DNA of 64,000 nt, taken from the NCBI RefSeq assembly GCF_011601265.1, contig NZ_JAAOLX010000008.1:62001-126000 (forward strand). The letters are read 5' to 3'. Positions 49,353 to 57,416 of the stretch are shown in pieces. Each line of letters starts with the position of its first letter. The first letter of the stretch is position 1. A program made the position numbers and the translations under genes. This stretch comes from Iodobacter violaceini (GTDB lineage Bacteria; Pseudomonadota; Gammaproteobacteria; Burkholderiales; Chitinibacteraceae). The notes beneath the pieces are model-generated. The model was given only the letters and a program-made list of their open reading frames with translations, was not told the DNA's origin and made no database searches.

Positions 49353-49485
49353 TGCAGCTACAGCAAGGGCTGGCCGCAATCAGGCTAATAAAAGAAATTT
49401 TAAGACATCAAAATGAAAGATACCTGACAAAAAAATAATGAATAAATAACATACGTACACAGAAAAATCAGACGCTTCAGTGTGA

Positions 49486-50292
49486 ATGGCCAGCCAATTA
49501 GCATACAATCATTTATCACTCTTTCCTTGTCACAATGTGCGCGAATTTATTCTGACTACTCAGTGGCACGAAATCATGGGCGTTGGCGTGCTGTTTTTTG
49601 CCGCGCTGTATTTTGGCTTTGGAGGGCTGACCTGGTTTTTAAGCCATTGGCTGCTGCCAAAAATCGCCTATGGCCATGTACTTGACCCCCGCCCTCAAGG
49701 GCCCGAGCAACTGCGCCGCGAGCTGAGCCTTTCACTGCTCTCTGTTTTTTTATTTGGCACGGGAATGATTTTCCCGTGGGGCTTATTGCAGCTGGGCTGG
49801 GCACACCTGGCCTTGCAGGCACCGGCGGTACAGTTAGCCATTGAAATCAGCACCTTAATCATCTGGAATGAAATCCATTTTTATCTCAACCACCGCCTGC
49901 TGCACACCCGCTGGCTAAAGCATTTTCATCTGCCCCACCACCGCTCAATTGTCACGACCCCCTGGTCAACCTATAGCTTTCACCCCATCGAAGCCATCAT
50001 GCTGGGTAATGTGATTATGCTGCCGATGCTGGTCCATGATTTCTCGATTTATTCACTCGCGGCGGTGCCTGTTTTCAGTATTATTTTTAATAATATCGGC
50101 CATTCCAATTACGATTTTCTGCCCGATGCCCATCATGATCGCTGGTGGCTTAATGGCGCGCGCCGCCATCATTTGCACCATGCTTGTTTTCATGGCAATT
50201 ACGGCTTTATGTTTCCTTTTATGGACCGCCTGTTAAACACCGCCCTGCCACCGGATGCCGCCGATAAGCAGATTAAACGCCATGCTGCGTAA
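49486..50292 (+). CDS. Sterol desaturase / fatty acid hydroxylase-family membrane protein
   Basis: 268 residues, about four to five membrane helices. The di-iron histidine boxes of the family are complete: HFYLNHRLLH, HFHLPHH, HSNYDF...DAHHD and RRHHLHH. Members hydroxylate or desaturate lipids using O2 at the membrane. The gene is first of three coupled genes: the next start (50282) lies inside its end. It is followed by another membrane di-iron protein and a KAS III fusion, so its substrate is probably a fatty acyl chain or product of that cluster (inference). Confidence 0.9.
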   Translation: MASQLAYNHLSLFPCHNVREFILTTQWHEIMGVGVLFFAALYFGFGGLTWFLSHWLLPKIAYGHVLDPRPQGPEQLRRELSLSLLSVFLFGTGMIFPWGLLQLGWAHLALQAPAVQLAIEISTLIIWNEIHFYLNHRLLHTRWLKHFHLPHHRSIVTTPWSTYSFHPIEAIMLGNVIMLPMLVHDFSIYSLAAVPVFSIIFNNIGHSNYDFLPDAHHDRWWLNGARRHHLHHACFHGNYGFMFPFMDRLLNTALPPDAADKQIKRHAA

Positions 50293-51151
50293 TCAGCGCG
50301 ACTGGCAAAGCGTGCTTTATCTCATCCTGCAGCCGCTGCTGGTGGTCTGGCTATGGCGCACCGGGGTGGGTACTTTAATCAACCTGGCTCTTTTCGCCCT
50401 GATGCTTTTTCTCACACTGGGCATCAGCGTTATTCACCATAATCACACCCATCTGCGGATGTGGCACAGCAAATGCCTCAACCGGGCCAGCGATTTCTGG
50501 ATCACGCTCTTGCAGGGCCACCCCACCTTTGTGTTTTATCCGGCGCATATCTGCAATCATCACCGCTATCGCCACGGCCCCAAAGACGTAGCGCGCACTT
50601 ATCGCTTTGGCGGCGACAGCAACAACCTGACTGGCTACCTATTACATCCACTGCAAGCCACGATCGTGCTTTACCCACTGTTTATAAACTGGCTATTGGG
50701 CTTAAAACAGCGGCATTCTGGCGTATTTTATTACTGTCTGCGTCAATACGCCGCCGTACTCTTGCTCTGGGGTATTCTGGCCTGGCTTAACTGGCAGAAG
50801 TTTCTTATTTTTGTCTTACTACCGCAGCTCTATGGCCTGCACTGGCTGCTCGCCACCAATTACCTGCAACACGCCCACGCCGACGGCAACTCGCCAATTA
50901 ACTTTGCCCGCAATTTTGAAGGCTGGGTGAACCCGCTGCTGTTTAATATTGGCCTGCATACGGCGCATCATCGCCACCCGCGCGCGCACTGGTCGGCACT
51001 CACCCAACTCCATCTGCAATATCGTGATCAGGTCGACCCCCGCCTGAATGCCGGCCCGCTGCTCTGGTATATGTGCCGCAGCTATTTTCTAAGCCCTGTT
51101 TTCCCGCGCTGGCGTAGCCATAGCCTGATGAAACCCACTAAGGAATCCTGA
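50282..51151 (+). CDS. Fatty acid desaturase-family membrane protein
   Basis: 289 residues. Histidine boxes: HHNHTHLRMWH, HICNHHRYRHG and a late HTAHHRHPRAHW, with membrane helices between (VLYLILQPLLVVWLW, AVLLLWGILAWLNW). These bind a di-iron centre for O2-dependent desaturation or related oxidation of acyl chains. ATG 50282 overlaps the previous gene by 11 bases and gives MLRNQRDW; the open frame from 50255 only shadows it. The stop TGA overlaps the next ATG (TGATG), so all three genes are translationally coupled. Confidence 0.9.
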   Translation: MLRNQRDWQSVLYLILQPLLVVWLWRTGVGTLINLALFALMLFLTLGISVIHHNHTHLRMWHSKCLNRASDFWITLLQGHPTFVFYPAHICNHHRYRHGPKDVARTYRFGGDSNNLTGYLLHPLQATIVLYPLFINWLLGLKQRHSGVFYYCLRQYAAVLLLWGILAWLNWQKFLIFVLLPQLYGLHWLLATNYLQHAHADGNSPINFARNFEGWVNPLLFNIGLHTAHHRHPRAHWSALTQLHLQYRDQVDPRLNAGPLLWYMCRSYFLSPVFPRWRSHSLMKPTKES

Positions 51152-53016
51152 TGCCTATTCAGTTTGAACATGTTTACCTTGCCGCAGCAGGGCTGCATCT
51201 GCCGGGGCCAGCCATCAGCAACGAAGAAATGGATGCCTATATTGCACCCATCAACCGTATTTCCATGCGCATCAAAAGCCGCATTCTGGCTGAAAACGGC
51301 ATCCAGACACGGCATTACGGCATTGATGCACAGGGCCAAACTGTTGAGAACCACGCACGGATGGCGGCAACCGCAGTGCATCAGTGTTTAGACAAAGCAC
51401 AAGTATCGCTGGATAAAGTGAGCTTGCTGGCCGTAGGCTCATCGGGCGGCGACGCGCTGATGCCGGGCTTTGCCAACATGATTCAGGGTGAGCTGGCTGC
51501 GCCACCGATGCAAACCGTTTCCTGCCAGGGCGTATGTGCGGCAGGCGTCAGCGCGATTGAATTTGCTGCGCAAGCGATTGAGCTTGGCGCTCATCAGCAA
51601 GCACTGGCTGTAGCCGCCGAAATGCCATCGCGCATGTTCAAAAAAAGCCGCTTTGCCCCGCGCGGCTACCAAAGTGATTTTGACGCACACTTTTTGCGCT
51701 GGATGCTATCCGACGGCGCAGGCGCGCTGCTACTTAGCCGCCAGCCCAAGGCAGGGCTGAATATCAAGCTTAAATGGATACATCAAAAAAGCTTTTCTGG
51801 CGATTATCCGGTGTGCATGCAGCTGGGGCTGACGGAAGACCGCAGTCAGTCGTTCCTCGATTTTGCTTCTTCTGGCGAGGCCGAAGCAGCAGGCGCGATG
51901 TCGCTGCGCCAGGATATCCGCATGCTGCCGCAGCTGTTTGATGTGTGTATTCATGAGTATGTAAAACTGGTTAATGAAGGCTGGATTAAATCGAGCGATA
52001 TCGACCATTTTCTTTGCCATTACTCATCAGCTAAATTTATGCCGGTGGTTGAGGATTTACTCGCCAAAGCAGGGCTGAGCATCCCGCCAGAGCGCTGGTA
52101 TAGCAATCTGGCAACGCGCGGCAACACAGGTGCGGCGTCTATTTTTATTATGCTGGCCGATTTTTTACAAACCAAGCCGCTTAAAGCCGGTGAAAAGATT
52201 TTCTGTTTTATCCCGGAATCAGGACGAATCAGCGCGGCGTATATGTTGTTTGAAGTGGCCGATGAAGGCAGCAGCAGCCAGCCTGTCGCTCCCGCCATCG
52301 CCCCCACTCGCACCTTCGATCCAGATATCCCAGCGCCGCATCAGGCAGCAAATGCCCCACTTGCGCTGCAACCCCTGCTCACTCAGCTAGCCAGCCTCTG
52401 GCAGGACTATCGCTCGCAAGTCTGGCGCAGCCCTGTGATATCACAACTGGTAAGCCAACGTTTTGATGTTGCAAGCTACCGCAACTGGACCGCCGCTTGG
52501 GTGCCACAAGTACGCGAAGGCAGCTTGTGGATGAGAGAAGCGGCCGCCTCATTAAGCGGCGACTTTGCCCCACTCCGCAGCCTGATTGAGCTGCACGCCG
52601 ATGACGAACAACACGATTTTGAAATCCTGTATCAGGACTACCAAGCCGCTGGCGGCGAGCTGCCGCTGGCCGCACTGAAACGCAACCCCGGTGGCGAAGC
52701 GCTCAACAGCTATCTGCACACCCTTGCAGCCACCCCCAACCCCATTGGCCTGTTGGGCGCAATTTATATCATCGAAGGCACCGGCCAGCGCATCGTACCT
52801 GCGCTCTTGCCCATGCTGCGCCAGCAAGTAGCCCTGCCACCACAAGCCTTTAAATTCTTGGAATATCACGGCAGCAATGACGAACACCACCTGGCCCGCT
52901 GGCTGGCTGCCGTAGAAATCACCCTCGCCATCGATCCCAAAGCAGCTCACGCCATACTCAACACCGCCAAACGCTGCGCACAGCTTTATTTAATGCAGTT
53001 TGAGCATATTGAGTAA
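51151..53016 (+). CDS. Fusion: ketoacyl-ACP synthase III-like domain + haem-oxygenase-like di-iron domain
   Basis: 621 residues. Residues ~1-370 are a thiolase-fold KAS III-like enzyme with Cys129 (GVCAAGVSAIEFA), His290 (HFLCHYSS) and Asn325 (RGNTGAAS), so the Cys-His-Asn triad is complete. A Ser/Pro-rich linker (~372-405) joins a helical domain (~406-621). This has the metal-ligand pattern of haem-oxygenase-like di-iron proteins (HDO): Glu/Asp at 480-486 with H488, E542 in IIEGTGQR, and H573-x3-D577-x2-H580. HDOs do O2-dependent decarboxylation, N-oxidation or desaturation. One chain could make an acyl chain and oxidise it. Confidence 0.85.
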   Translation: MPIQFEHVYLAAAGLHLPGPAISNEEMDAYIAPINRISMRIKSRILAENGIQTRHYGIDAQGQTVENHARMAATAVHQCLDKAQVSLDKVSLLAVGSSGGDALMPGFANMIQGELAAPPMQTVSCQGVCAAGVSAIEFAAQAIELGAHQQALAVAAEMPSRMFKKSRFAPRGYQSDFDAHFLRWMLSDGAGALLLSRQPKAGLNIKLKWIHQKSFSGDYPVCMQLGLTEDRSQSFLDFASSGEAEAAGAMSLRQDIRMLPQLFDVCIHEYVKLVNEGWIKSSDIDHFLCHYSSAKFMPVVEDLLAKAGLSIPPERWYSNLATRGNTGAASIFIMLADFLQTKPLKAGEKIFCFIPESGRISAAYMLFEVADEGSSSQPVAPAIAPTRTFDPDIPAPHQAANAPLALQPLLTQLASLWQDYRSQVWRSPVISQLVSQRFDVASYRNWTAAWVPQVREGSLWMREAAASLSGDFAPLRSLIELHADDEQHDFEILYQDYQAAGGELPLAALKRNPGGEALNSYLHTLAATPNPIGLLGAIYIIEGTGQRIVPALLPMLRQQVALPPQAFKFLEYHGSNDEHHLARWLAAVEITLAIDPKAAHAILNTAKRCAQLYLMQFEHIE

Positions 53017-53353
53017 AACCCATATCTTGAAACACGGAGTTTCACGGAGAAAAACAGGCTTTGAATTAAGATATTTTCCATTAGGTTTTAAGGATTTTTG
53101 AAGCCCGGAGACTCTGGACATTCAACACTGCGAGTGGCACGGGGCCTTCGTGCTGGTTGGGGCAGCCTTCTTTGCGTACCAGGATTTCTGGCCGTTCAGA
53201 AATTAAATACTTCGCGGGGATGCCGCACCTAAACACCGAGCCGAAGGCACCAAAAATAATCTTTTTGAATTTGCTTGTGCATTTGAGGTAAGAGCAGTCA
53301 TTTATCTCAAATGCTCCGTATTCGAACCTCCACCCCAAAACCGGAAACCGCCC
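53017..53353. other. 337-base intergenic region with repeat-like sequence and a hairpin
   Basis: After the fusion gene a CACGGAGTTTCACGGAGAAA stretch (near 53034-53053) contains a twofold CACGGAG repeat. Further on, a 13-bp stem with one G-U pair (53279-53291 with 53302-53314, arms GCATTTGAGGTAA and TTATCTCAAATGC) lies 40 bases before the start at 53354. An 85-codon minus-strand frame (53081-53338) has no known family and no ribosome site that convinces me. Confidence 0.45.
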
Positions 53354-54220
53354 ATGCCTAAAGACGACTTCTTACAAGCCGCCCACGACCCACGCGATCC
53401 TAACCCTTGGCTTGCCATGTATCTGGATCAAAGTACCCCGCTGCCCGATCATGTCAAACGCGCCTGGTTATGCGAGCTGGCCTCGCCTTCGCGCCAGTAT
53501 CTGCTGCCCTTTGTGCGCCCGCTAGCCCGGCTTTGCATGATTCTGATTCAGGTTTTAAAAGTCATTCTGCCCAAGCACTGGTCTGCCTCCAGAATGCTGC
53601 ACCGTATTTTGGTCCGGGGGCTAAAGGGCTTTGTATCCCCCGAGGCCAACTGGCTGATCCTGCGGCATTTTCATTTAGGCGCGCAGATTATTGAATTTAT
53701 CGAGCGCAATGCCCCCGTCAGCGTACCGCTTTCATCGCTGCGGCCACTGACGGTAGATGATCTTACTGATGAACTATTTCTGAAACACGATTTAAACCTG
53801 TTCAACTTTATCATCCGACTGAACCAAGCCTTGCGCGATGAAGACAAAACGCTCGCGGCCGTTGCAAATATTGATTTCAGCATGATCAACGAACCACCTC
53901 TGGCGCTAAAAACCATGCCGCAGGGGCGCTTAAACTGGATAGATGTACAAACTGCGATCGAAATATTCACACCGGTCTATCAGCTGTTCCTTACAGATAA
54001 CGACTTCTGGCGCGCGGCCAACTCGCTGCAAATGGATGAAACCATGGGCGTCTATGTCGCCACCCTGCTCAATACGCCACAGCATTTATTACTTTTAAAT
54101 AATAAGCACCCGCTGGTTCCACTCTCGACCTTACACGCAGGCCACCGGCTGGTTTTACATGGGCTATCAACCGAAATGCTGCATTGCCTGCTTAGCCAGA
54201 TGAAACATGCCCAAACCTGA
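53354..54220 (+). CDS. Protein of unknown function beside the lipid cluster
   Basis: 288 residues; I cannot assign a family. The start reads MPKDDFLQAAHDPRDPNPWLA. A hydrophobic/amphipathic stretch (LPFVRPLARLCMILIQVLKVILP, about 50-75) could touch the membrane. A Leu-rich, largely helical remainder holds NWLILRHFHLGAQIIEFI and HDLNLFNFIIRLNQALRDED; the His/Glu/Asp-rich helices could bind metal, but no signature is clear. It lies 337 bases after the KAS III fusion on the same strand and ends in its own terminator. Linkage to the lipid cluster is suggested by position only. Confidence 0.7.
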   Translation: MPKDDFLQAAHDPRDPNPWLAMYLDQSTPLPDHVKRAWLCELASPSRQYLLPFVRPLARLCMILIQVLKVILPKHWSASRMLHRILVRGLKGFVSPEANWLILRHFHLGAQIIEFIERNAPVSVPLSSLRPLTVDDLTDELFLKHDLNLFNFIIRLNQALRDEDKTLAAVANIDFSMINEPPLALKTMPQGRLNWIDVQTAIEIFTPVYQLFLTDNDFWRAANSLQMDETMGVYVATLLNTPQHLLLLNNKHPLVPLSTLHAGHRLVLHGLSTEMLHCLLSQMKHAQT

Positions 54221-54227
54221 GGGCATG
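54206..54227 (+). terminator. Terminator overlapping the stop codon at 54218-54220
   Basis: CATGCCC (54206-54212) pairs with GGGCATG (54221-54227), followed by ATACTTTTTCTT. The stop codon lies in the loop. Confidence 0.7.
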
Positions 54228-54781
54228 ATACTTTTTCTTGCTAACGTCATTATTTCTGACAAAGCAAGCCACACCACGGGCTAAAAAACATGCTCTTTGA
54301 GACTACCGGCAGCTGAACGAAAGGGATTCCAACATCATGCGACATCTTTTCGATATCATCATGGAAGCAAAATTCAGTTCATATTTTTAAGTGTAATTAT
54401 TACGCTAAACCAATGTTAATAAAGGAAGTTTGACGAAAATTAGCATTCTGTTATGCTGGCAGCCGGTCGAATTTAAGACTGTTCTGTAACAAAAATCAGA
54501 TAAAACCTGTCTGCCTGCGTTACTCCAGCCATTCACCCTTGCAGCCTGCCGGCCTTAAGCTGTTTAAGCGGGCAAACCACTCACCGGCGCCAAATTTACC
54601 GTGCAATGCCCATAAAGCGGGTCAGCAACGCGGAAAAACAGGCGCCGGCAAGGTGATCGTGCCGCCAGCTGATGCGATACCAGGCAGTCTGTCAGACGTA
54701 TGAAACCGGATCAAACCGCCCTTTCTTCTTATAACGAACGCCCTGCTACCCAGATAGCCAGTGCATTTTATCGGTCATCCT
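54228..54781. other. Intergenic region before the M23 peptidase gene
   Basis: About 550 bases with no gene longer than a 17-codon frame (ATG near 54338). It probably carries the promoter of the peptidase gene; I see no clear regulatory site. Confidence 0.5.
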
Positions 54782-56107
54782 ATGCCTCGAATGATTCAGG
54801 ATTTTGTTAAAAGAATAAGTACCCGCTCTGCCAGCATCACACCCCGCTTTATTTCACGCAGTTGGCTTATTGTATTGATTCCCTCCTGCATTACTCTTAC
54901 CGCCTATGGTGTGGCAGAGTTTGGGCCAAAGGAAGAAATCACGCTCAATACCCAAACCGAGCTGATTGCAACGCCGCCCTTATCGTTCGCCCAAAGTGAC
55001 AGCCCCATCTGGCACGAAGACGTCATTCGCGCAGGTGACACCTTGTCAGCAGTGCTTAACCGGCTGAATGTGGACGACAAAGAAGCCAGCCAGTTTATCA
55101 AAACCGATCCAGTTGCCAGATCGCTGTATGAGCTGCATACCGGGCGCAGCCTGCGTGCTAAAACAGAGCGCTCTGGTGCCTTGCTTGAGCTGAATTATCT
55201 CAACAATAAAAGCCAGGAAATCAAAATCACCCGGCAAAAAGATGGCTTTAAAGCCAGCATTGATGAGGCCACTACCCAGCAGCACACGGTGGTTAAATCC
55301 GGTACGATTAATAGCTCGTTTTACGCCAGCACCGATCAGCTGAATATTCCTGACGATGTCACCCGGCAATTAATCGATATTTTCTCCGGCCAAATTGATT
55401 TTCACCGTGGCTTGCAAAAAGGTGACCGCTTCAGCGTAGTCTATGAAAGCTTTACCCACGACGGAGTTGAAATTAAAACAGGGAAAATCCTGGCTGCTGA
55501 ATTCAGCGATAAAAACAAAACACTGCAGGCACTCTGGTATACCCCGCCGGGCAGCACAGAAGGTGCGTATTACACGCCGGATGGCAATAGCCTTAAGCAA
55601 TCTTTCCTGAAAAACCCGGTTGAATTTTCCCGTATCAGCTCAGGCTTTAAGCTGCGCTTTCATCCCGTGTTAAAATCATGGCGCCAACATAAAGGCATCG
55701 ATTTTGCGGCGTCCACCGGCACCAAGATTATGTCCACCGCAGATGGGGTAATCAGCAAAATCACTCAGGACAATAGCGGTTACGGTAAGCATATTGAAAT
55801 TAACCATGATGGCAAATACAGCACGCTGTATGCGCATATGTCGGCATTTACTCCGGGCTTAAAGCAAGGTTCTAAGATCAAACAGGGCGAAGTCATTGGC
55901 CTTGTGGGGGCAACTGGCCGTGTGACAGGCCCGCACCTGCATTACGAATTTAAAGTAAACGGCCAGCAGGTTGACCCGATTGCACTGAAGCTGCCGACAG
56001 CAAAACCCATTGAAAGCCGCTACTTGGCACATTTTCAGCCTATCGCGGCTCAAACCAGGAACCAGCTGGCTTTCTTGCAAAGAATTGAGCAGGCCCGGGC
56101 CGAATAA
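54782..56107 (+). CDS. M23-family peptidoglycan DD-endopeptidase (MepM/LytM-like)
   Basis: 441 residues from ATG 54782. A membrane anchor (WLIVLIPSCITLTAYGVAEF), a LysM/OapA-like region (VIRAGDTLSAVLNRLNVDDKEA), a middle domain, and the LytM catalytic domain with the zinc motifs HKGIDFAA (H-x3-D) and HLHYEF (H-x-H). This set is typical of enzymes that cut peptide crosslinks to allow cell-wall growth. No good ribosome site marks the start; ATG 54791 and GTG 54761 are alternatives. It precedes anmK by 42 bases, a conserved pairing in Betaproteobacteria. Confidence 0.92.
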   Translation: MPRMIQDFVKRISTRSASITPRFISRSWLIVLIPSCITLTAYGVAEFGPKEEITLNTQTELIATPPLSFAQSDSPIWHEDVIRAGDTLSAVLNRLNVDDKEASQFIKTDPVARSLYELHTGRSLRAKTERSGALLELNYLNNKSQEIKITRQKDGFKASIDEATTQQHTVVKSGTINSSFYASTDQLNIPDDVTRQLIDIFSGQIDFHRGLQKGDRFSVVYESFTHDGVEIKTGKILAAEFSDKNKTLQALWYTPPGSTEGAYYTPDGNSLKQSFLKNPVEFSRISSGFKLRFHPVLKSWRQHKGIDFAASTGTKIMSTADGVISKITQDNSGYGKHIEINHDGKYSTLYAHMSAFTPGLKQGSKIKQGEVIGLVGATGRVTGPHLHYEFKVNGQQVDPIALKLPTAKPIESRYLAHFQPIAAQTRNQLAFLQRIEQARAE

Positions 56108-56149
56108 ATATGCAATTCACATCAAAGAACACATAACAGAGATCATAAA

Positions 56150-57244
56150 TTGAACGGGCAACGGCTATTTTTAGGTTTAATGACAGGTACCAGTCTTGAT
56201 GGCATTGATGCCGCTCTGGTGGATTTTTCCAGCACGCCGCCCCGTTTGATTGCAGCCCGGGGCACGCCATTAAGCGATGATCTGCGCAGCCGGTTGCTTG
56301 CCCTGCAATCGCCTCAGCCCAACGAGCTGCACTTGGCTCAGCTGGCAGCCAACGATCATTCTGATGCCTGCGCCGAAGCCATCCATGCCCTGTTAACAGA
56401 GGCAGGCTATGCTGCCAGCGATATCGAGGCCATCGGCAATCACGGCCAAACCATCCGCCACCGGCCGGAATGTGGCTACACCCTGCAAATTGGCAACCAC
56501 GCCCGCCTGGCCGAAAAAACTGGCATCAGTGTGGCAGGGGATTTCAGATCGCGCGATGTGGCTGCGGGCGGGCAAGGTGCGCCACTGGTGCCCGCGTTTC
56601 ATCAGGCACTGTTTGCCAGCTCCACGCAAAAACGCGCCTTGGTCAATATCGGCGGCATCGCCAATATCTCCCTGCTCATCCCTCAACAGTCTGCCTGCGG
56701 CTTTGATACAGGGCCGGGCAATGTACTGATGGATTTATGGATTCACCGGCATCAGGGCCTGCGTTACGACAAAGACGGCGCATGGGCGGCCAGCGGGCAA
56801 GTCTTGCCGGATTTACTTGCGCAATTTTTGCAAGACCCCTACTTCTCCCTCAAAGCCCCAAAAAGCACAGGCAGGGATTTATTTCATCAAAACTGGCTTG
56901 ATATGCATCTAAGCCAGCGCAGTGATGCCCCCTGTGATGTACAAGCCACGCTCTGCGCCCTCAGCGCCCGCAGCATTGCCGATACGCTCAGGGCAGATGA
57001 GATCAGCACGCTTTATGTCTGCGGCGGCGGCGCACACAACCCAACACTGATGCGCATGCTGGCCCTGGAGCTGCCACAAACCCAAATCACCACCACGGCA
57101 GCACTGGGTGTTGCGCCAGACTGGATGGAAACCTACGCCTTTGCCTGGCTGGCAAAGTGCTGTCTGGATCGTCAGCCCGCCAACCTTCCCGGCGTAACCG
57201 GCGCTCGGGGCTTACGCATACTCGGGGCAATTTGGCCCGCATAA
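56150..57244 (+). CDS. anmK: Anhydro-N-acetylmuramic acid kinase
   Basis: 364 residues. It phosphorylates and opens 1,6-anhydroMurNAc from wall turnover, giving MurNAc-6-phosphate. Signatures: GLMTGTSLDGIDAALVDF (phosphate loop), IEAIGNHGQTIRHRP, VNIGGIANIS, GFDTGPGNVLMD and YVCGGGAHNPTLM. The start is a TTG at 56150: no ATG or GTG is in frame between the previous stop and the conserved FLGLMTGTS, and AGAGA lies 7 bases ahead. Confidence 0.95.
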   Translation: MNGQRLFLGLMTGTSLDGIDAALVDFSSTPPRLIAARGTPLSDDLRSRLLALQSPQPNELHLAQLAANDHSDACAEAIHALLTEAGYAASDIEAIGNHGQTIRHRPECGYTLQIGNHARLAEKTGISVAGDFRSRDVAAGGQGAPLVPAFHQALFASSTQKRALVNIGGIANISLLIPQQSACGFDTGPGNVLMDLWIHRHQGLRYDKDGAWAASGQVLPDLLAQFLQDPYFSLKAPKSTGRDLFHQNWLDMHLSQRSDAPCDVQATLCALSARSIADTLRADEISTLYVCGGGAHNPTLMRMLALELPQTQITTTAALGVAPDWMETYAFAWLAKCCLDRQPANLPGVTGARGLRILGAIWPA

Positions 57245-57416
57245 GCACAACACCCCATAAGCCCCTCAGATTCAAAGACTTAAGCAGGGTTTTGCACGCT
57301 TTACCGCGCATAAAACGGAATAAAAAGAGCAGATTCAAACCACAAGCAAAAAAAGCCGTTCTATAACACCCCCTTCTCGGTTAGACTTGGGCGAAATTCC
57401 CTGCGGATAAGATTTT

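Noticed and set aside
53081-53338. 85-codon minus-strand open frame
   Set aside because: Lies across a repeat-like region and a hairpin, no convincing start signal and no recognised family.
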